Positions 5,779-8,678 of a DNA stretch of 8,678 bases are shown piece by piece. Position 1 is the stretch's first letter, and each line of letters begins with the position of its first letter. Source of the stretch: Clostridia bacterium (GTDB lineage Bacteria; Bacillota; Clostridia; Oscillospirales; CAG-272); the NCBI GenBank assembly GCA_029010655.1, contig JAQXKW010000122.1, forward strand, positions 1-8,678. The letters run 5' to 3'. The position numbers were made by a program, and so were the translations under genes. The notes under the pieces were generated by a model. The model was not told where the DNA came from. It did not search any database and was given only the letters and a program-made list of their open reading frames with translations.

Positions 5779-7194
5779 ATGCAGAACGAAAAGAGCTACG
5801 ACCTGATTATAGTTGGAGCAGGTCCTGCCGGAATATTTACGGCAATGGAGATGATTCGCCTGGGCAGTCATCAGAAAATACTGATTATCGAAAAGGGAAA
5901 AGCCGTTGAAAAGCGGCATTGCCCCAAGTCCGAAGTGGGCTATTGCGTGAACTGCAAGCCTGCCTGCGCTATTACTACGGGCTTTTCGGGCGCAGGTGCG
6001 TTTTCCGACGGAAAGCTGAGCCTTTCATATGAGGTGGGCGGCGACCTTCCCGAGCTTATAGGCGCACAGAACGCTCAGGACCTTATAAATTATACGGACA
6101 AGATTTATCTTGAATTCGGCGCAGACCCCCACGTGGAGGGACTGGGCAACGGCGAAGAAATAAAGGAAATCAGAAAGAATGCCATAAAAGCCGGTCTTAA
6201 ACTGGTAGACTGTCCCATAAGACATCTGGGAACTGAAAAAGCCCAGAAGCTTTATCACGCTATTCAGACATGGCTGCTCGAGCGCGGAGTTGAGATGAAG
6301 TTTGAAACCGAGTGCGAGAACATTATTCTTGACGGTGACGTTTGCCGCGGCGTTATAATAAAGGAAAAAGACCGTGACATTGAAATCCGCTCCGAAAGAG
6401 TTGTTATTGCAACGGGCAGACGGGGTGCCGAATGGCTTGAAAAAATGTGCGCACAGCATAACATTGCGCATAAGCCCGGCACCGTTGACATCGGCGTAAG
6501 AGTAGAGTGCCGCAACGAGGTTATGGAGAAGGTAAACAGGGTGCTTTACGAAAGCAAGCTCATAGGCTATCCCAAGCCCTGGAAAAACAAGGTTCGTACC
6601 TTCTGCCAGAATCCCGGCGGCTTTGTGGCGCAGGAGACCTACGATAACGACCTTGCGGTTGTAAACGGACACAGCTATAAGGATAACAAGAGCGATAATA
6701 CAAACCTTGCAATCCTTGTAAGCCATAATTTTACCGAGCCCTTCAATCAGCCTATCTCCTACGCACAGAAGGTGGGCGAGCTGACAAATATGCTGGGCGC
6801 AGGGCATATTCTCGTTCAGCGTTACGGAGATATACTTGACGGTAAGCGCACATGGGCGAAGGAGCTTATGTTCAGTAACGTTAAGCCTACCCTGAAGGAT
6901 GCGGTTCCCGGCGATATTACCGCCGCTATGCCGTACAGAGCAATGACCAATATTATTGAGTTTATCAAGATGCTTGATATGGTAGTTCCGGGATTTGCTT
7001 CTACTGAGACACTCTTATACAGTCCCGAACTGAAATTCTATTCAAATAAAGTAAGAATGGATAAAGATCTCAATACAAATATTAAGGGTCTTCACTGTCT
7101 CGGAGACAGCTCCGGTTGGACAAGAGGACTTATGATGGCAAGTGTTATGGGCGTTTTGATGGGGCGCAGAATCGTTGAAAGAGAAGAAAAGTAA
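5779..7194 (+). CDS. FAD-dependent oxidoreductase of the uncharacterised COG2509 type, with a four-cysteine motif
   Basis: This is a cytoplasmic flavoprotein of a family widespread in Firmicutes; its substrate is not established. The FAD-binding Rossmann motif VGAGPAGIF is at 12-20, and E38 at the end of the second strand would hold the FAD ribose. Cysteines 48, 56, 59 and 63 form C-x7-C-x2-C-x3-C, followed by GFSGAGAFSDGKL (68-80), the family hallmark. VVIATGRRGAEW lies in the middle, and GLHCLGDSSGW close to the C-terminus is the second FAD contact (the GD motif). At 471 residues it looks full length. It heads a two-gene operon with the glycosidase-like gene that overlaps its end, preceded by a strong promoter and a structured leader. 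The cysteines could bind a metal or Fe-S centre or be redox active; that is inference. Confidence 0.85.
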   Translation: MQNEKSYDLIIVGAGPAGIFTAMEMIRLGSHQKILIIEKGKAVEKRHCPKSEVGYCVNCKPACAITTGFSGAGAFSDGKLSLSYEVGGDLPELIGAQNAQDLINYTDKIYLEFGADPHVEGLGNGEEIKEIRKNAIKAGLKLVDCPIRHLGTEKAQKLYHAIQTWLLERGVEMKFETECENIILDGDVCRGVIIKEKDRDIEIRSERVVIATGRRGAEWLEKMCAQHNIAHKPGTVDIGVRVECRNEVMEKVNRVLYESKLIGYPKPWKNKVRTFCQNPGGFVAQETYDNDLAVVNGHSYKDNKSDNTNLAILVSHNFTEPFNQPISYAQKVGELTNMLGAGHILVQRYGDILDGKRTWAKELMFSNVKPTLKDAVPGDITAAMPYRAMTNIIEFIKMLDMVVPGFASTETLLYSPELKFYSNKVRMDKDLNTNIKGLHCLGDSSGWTRGLMMASVMGVLMGRRIVEREEK

Positions 7195-8281
7195 GAAAAG
7201 CAGGAAAATAAAAATAATATCGGCTCTGCTGGTGTTCATAATTGCATTCAATGCGCTGTATCTTACCGTTGTCTATTCCGATGCGGAATTTATAAAGTAT
7301 TGGAGAGACGTGTGGATAGAAACAGCCATGACTACGAAAACCCACCAGTGGCTGGCAACGATGCTTTTCCCTCAAAGTATAATTGACGAGGTTATGGCAG
7401 GTCACGACGACGTAAAAGACGTTATCGGCGGCAAGGATAACCTTGATACCACTAAAAAAGAGGAAGAGAAACAGCCTGAAGGGGAACCGGTAGACGATAT
7501 ACTCAATCAGCGCTTTTTGGCGGTGGGCGGCTACGACTACGCCGGAAATGAAATCGTAATTAACGATATAGAGGAAGGCATTCTTGTTTCCGCCATAGAG
7601 GGGCCTTCCTATAAAGGCAGAATAATGCTGGTTGACGACCCTGCAAGGGTCTACATAGGAATGACCAAATATCCCGGCGTTTCCGGTATGAGAATACTGG
7701 AAATGATGGAGGCGTACGGTGCTGTTGCCGGCGTCAACGCCAGCGGCTTTTCCGACCCGGACGATAACGGCAACGGCGGCGAGGTTCTCGGAATGTCCCT
7801 GTCGCAGGGAAGATATTGGGGAAGCTACGTTACCTTTTACGGCAGTATCGTTCTCACCACCGATAACAGACTGGTTGTAGGAAATCTGAACAACTGGGAG
7901 GAATACGGAAATATCCGTGACGGTATGCAGTTCAGACCGGTGCTAATAGCAGACGGAGAAAAAATGGTTGAGGGCTCCGCCGGATACGGAATTCAGCCCA
8001 GAACCGCCGTAGGTCAGAGGGCTGACGGAGTTATGGTGTTCCTGAATATTGACGGCAGAGATATTTCATATTCCATAGGCTGTACCGTGGGCGATATGGC
8101 GGATATACTTCTCAGCTACGGCGTAATAAACGCTTCCAGCTGTGACAGCGGAGCAACAAGTATTATCGCCTATAAGGGCGAGGTCATAACCCGTAACTGC
8201 TCATGGAACCCTACCATCGGCAGAATACTTCCCAATGCGTTTTTGGTTGACCCGAAGAATAAAACCCAGGAAGCAGAATAA
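7175..8281 (+). CDS. Membrane-anchored phosphodiester glycosidase (NAGPA) domain protein
   Basis: The NAGPA/DUF2233 fold is named for the enzyme that uncovers mannose-6-phosphate; in bacteria these proteins are usually surface-exposed, and some act on sugar-phosphodiester links. A very basic N-terminus (2-13) and one hydrophobic segment (about 14-33) suggest an N-in, C-out anchor. A charged low-complexity spacer (about 86-108) precedes the domain (about 135-358), with AGVNASGF (185-192), PRTAVGQ (275-281), NIDGR (291-295), GCTVGDMADILLSYG (302-316) and PNAFLV (353-358). The expected NLDGGGSS-like site reads SSCDSGATS (321-329), keeping an Asp but losing the DGG. The start is TTG at 7175, 20 bases inside the upstream gene and with only GGGG as a weak binding site; no other usual start precedes the membrane segment, so translation is probably coupled. 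A terminator follows. Confidence 0.78.
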   Translation: MKEKKSKKSRKIKIISALLVFIIAFNALYLTVVYSDAEFIKYWRDVWIETAMTTKTHQWLATMLFPQSIIDEVMAGHDDVKDVIGGKDNLDTTKKEEEKQPEGEPVDDILNQRFLAVGGYDYAGNEIVINDIEEGILVSAIEGPSYKGRIMLVDDPARVYIGMTKYPGVSGMRILEMMEAYGAVAGVNASGFSDPDDNGNGGEVLGMSLSQGRYWGSYVTFYGSIVLTTDNRLVVGNLNNWEEYGNIRDGMQFRPVLIADGEKMVEGSAGYGIQPRTAVGQRADGVMVFLNIDGRDISYSIGCTVGDMADILLSYGVINASSCDSGATSIIAYKGEVITRNCSWNPTIGRILPNAFLVDPKNKTQEAE

Positions 8282-8335
8282 AAAAACAGGCTGACATCCT
8301 CTTAAAAGTTGGGCGTCAGCCTGTACCGCTTTTTT
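8281..8335. terminator. Hairpin terminator after the FAD oxidoreductase/NAGPA operon
   Basis: ACAGGCTGAC (8286-8295) pairs with GTCAGCCTGT (8315-8324), a perfect 10-bp stem with a 19-base loop. It starts within 5 bases of the stop codon. On the plus strand the T-run (8330-8335) begins 5 bases after the stem, which is not ideal. On the minus strand a run of six T's (8286-8281) directly abuts the stem, so it may be the better terminator in that direction, although no minus-strand gene is seen to its right. Confidence 0.7.
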
Positions 8336-8380
8336 ACCGTCTTTATTTGAAAATGTTTTCGTTAAATTTTCCCCAATGTC

Positions 8381-8409
8381 TTGATTTGAGACACTGATTA
8401 TGATATACT
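8381..8409 (+). promoter_or_regulatory. Promoter of the truncated tRNA copy
   Basis: TTGATT (8381-8386) and TATACT (8404-8409) are 17 bases apart, with TGA at 8401-8403 forming an extended -10. Transcription would begin near 8416, a few bases before the truncated tRNA at 8421. Between the operon terminator and this promoter (8336-8380) I see nothing else. Confidence 0.65.
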
Positions 8410-8420
8410 GTCAAAGGTAT

Positions 8421-8460
8421 GTTTCCGTAGCTCAGCAGGATAGAGCGACCGCCTCCTAAG
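8421..8460 (+). pseudogene. 5' half of a tRNA-Arg(CCT) gene, broken after the anticodon loop
   Basis: These 40 bases match 8544-8583, the 5' half of the intact tRNA-Arg, with one difference in the D-loop (A at 8437 against T at 8560); the two bases before each copy (AT) also match. The copy holds the 5' acceptor strand, D-arm, 5' anticodon stem and loop with anticodon CCT, and ends after the first base of the 3' anticodon stem. The following DNA (8461-8496) has no resemblance to the missing 3' half, so it cannot fold as a tRNA. It retains its own promoter and no terminator separates it from the intact gene. It looks like one side of an integration or recombination event at the tRNA. Confidence 0.85.
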
Positions 8461-8496
8461 AATATGTTATGACGACCACTTTTCGGGCAAAGGCGA

Positions 8497-8525
8497 TTGA
8501 CATTGAGTTAGTTTGTACCTATAAT
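8497..8525 (+). promoter_or_regulatory. Perfect consensus sigma-A promoter of tRNA-Arg
   Basis: TTGACA (8497-8502), a 17-base spacer and TATAAT (8520-8525) match the sigma-A consensus at all 12 bases with ideal spacing. Transcription would start near 8532, about 12 bases before the mature tRNA 5' end. It lies in the 83-base stretch between the truncated and intact tRNA copies. Confidence 0.9.
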
Positions 8526-8543
8526 TGAATAGATTTTAAAGAT

Positions 8544-8620
8544 GTTTCCGTAGCTCAGCTGGATAGAGCGACCGCCTCCTAAGCGGTAGGTCGGGTGTTC
8601 GAATCACCTCGGGAACGCCA
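8544..8620 (+). tRNA. tRNA-Arg, anticodon CCT
   Basis: A full cloverleaf can be drawn. The acceptor stem is GTTTCCG (8544-8550) with CGGGAAC (8610-8616), including one U-G wobble; the D-stem is GCTC (8553-8556) with GAGC. The anticodon stem is ACCGC (8571-8575) with GCGGT (8583-8587), and the loop CTCCTAA places CCT at 8578-8580, reading AGG codons. The T-arm is GGGTG with the loop TTCGAAT (8598-8604). The discriminator G is at 8617 and CCA is encoded at 8618-8620. The gene has a perfect promoter and an immediate terminator, so it is transcribed as a single gene. Confidence 0.97.
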
Positions 8621-8627
8621 AAAACTC

Positions 8628-8669
8628 CGCCGGAAACGTGAGTAAAATCAAGGGTTTCCGGCGTTTTTT
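8628..8669 (+). terminator. Intrinsic terminator of tRNA-Arg
   Basis: CGCCGGAAAC (8628-8637) pairs with GTTTCCGGCG (8654-8663), a perfect 10-bp stem with a 16-base loop, followed by six T's (8664-8669). It begins 8 bases after the tRNA CCA end. Confidence 0.92.
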
Positions 8670-8678
8670 CATTTTTAC

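Noticed and set aside
5708..5806. A possible GTG-started 33-codon leader peptide overlapping the FAD gene start
   Set aside because: There is no properly spaced ribosome binding site and the frame runs into the real gene, so it is probably chance.
6025..6807. A 260-codon open frame on the minus strand inside the FAD oxidoreductase gene
   Set aside because: It is fully antisense to a well-recognised gene, has no family motifs or credible ribosome binding site, and its hydrophobic composition is what the complement of this codon usage gives.
8461..8496. Remnants of the missing tRNA 3' half after the truncated copy
   Set aside because: Only a short TCGGG match exists; there is no T-arm or acceptor 3' strand, so no decayed 3' half can be claimed.
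1..8678. CRISPR array, toxin-antitoxin pair, phage genes or other defence system
   Set aside because: There are no regularly spaced repeats, and all sizeable genes fall into metabolic, transport or surface families. No such system is visible in the window.

Overview
The window looks like chromosomal DNA from a low-to-mid GC Firmicute, most likely a gut-type clostridium (Oscillospiraceae/Ruminococcaceae-like). The grounds are the paired FakB/FakA fatty acid kinase genes, an LxxC-anchored sugar-type solute-binding lipoprotein, strong AGGAG-type ribosome binding sites, sigma-A promoters with extended -10 (TGn) elements, and a CCA-encoding tRNA. The exact genus cannot be read from this sequence alone.

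Left edge (1-181): no gene. It holds a stack of hairpins. Read on the minus strand, a GC-rich palindrome, then a hairpin that buries a perfect AAGGAGG ribosome binding site 7 bases from the window edge, looks like the left end of an IS200/IS605-type insertion sequence whose transposase would start just outside the window. It abuts the bidirectional terminator of the fak operon.

Left half, minus strand (182-5491): two transcription units. gpsA (glycerol-3-phosphate dehydrogenase) is followed after 32 bases by an orphan solute-binding lipoprotein gene and a bidirectional terminator. A promoter just beyond that terminator drives fakB (DegV family fatty acid binding protein) and fakA (fatty acid kinase). 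GpsA supplies sn-glycerol-3-phosphate and FakAB supplies acyl-phosphate; both feed PlsY/PlsX-type phosphatidic acid synthesis, so the block has a phospholipid-precursor theme. The lipoprotein has no transporter partners in view.

Middle (5492-5778): a divergent AT-rich control region with back-to-back promoters for gpsA (minus) and for a plus-strand operon. The plus-strand transcript begins with a structured leader in which one 5' segment can pair with either of two copies of CAAAATC.

Right half, plus strand (5779-8335): a two-gene operon of an uncharacterised FAD-dependent oxidoreductase with a four-cysteine motif and a membrane-anchored protein of the phosphodiester glycosidase (NAGPA) fold, whose TTG start overlaps the upstream gene by 20 bases. 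It ends in a hairpin terminator.

Right edge (8336-8678): an intact tRNA-Arg(CCT) with a perfect consensus promoter and a strong terminator, preceded 123 bases upstream by a near-identical 40-base 5' half of the same tRNA that breaks off just after the anticodon loop and has its own promoter. This resembles an integration scar in the tRNA gene and is the most unusual structure in the window.
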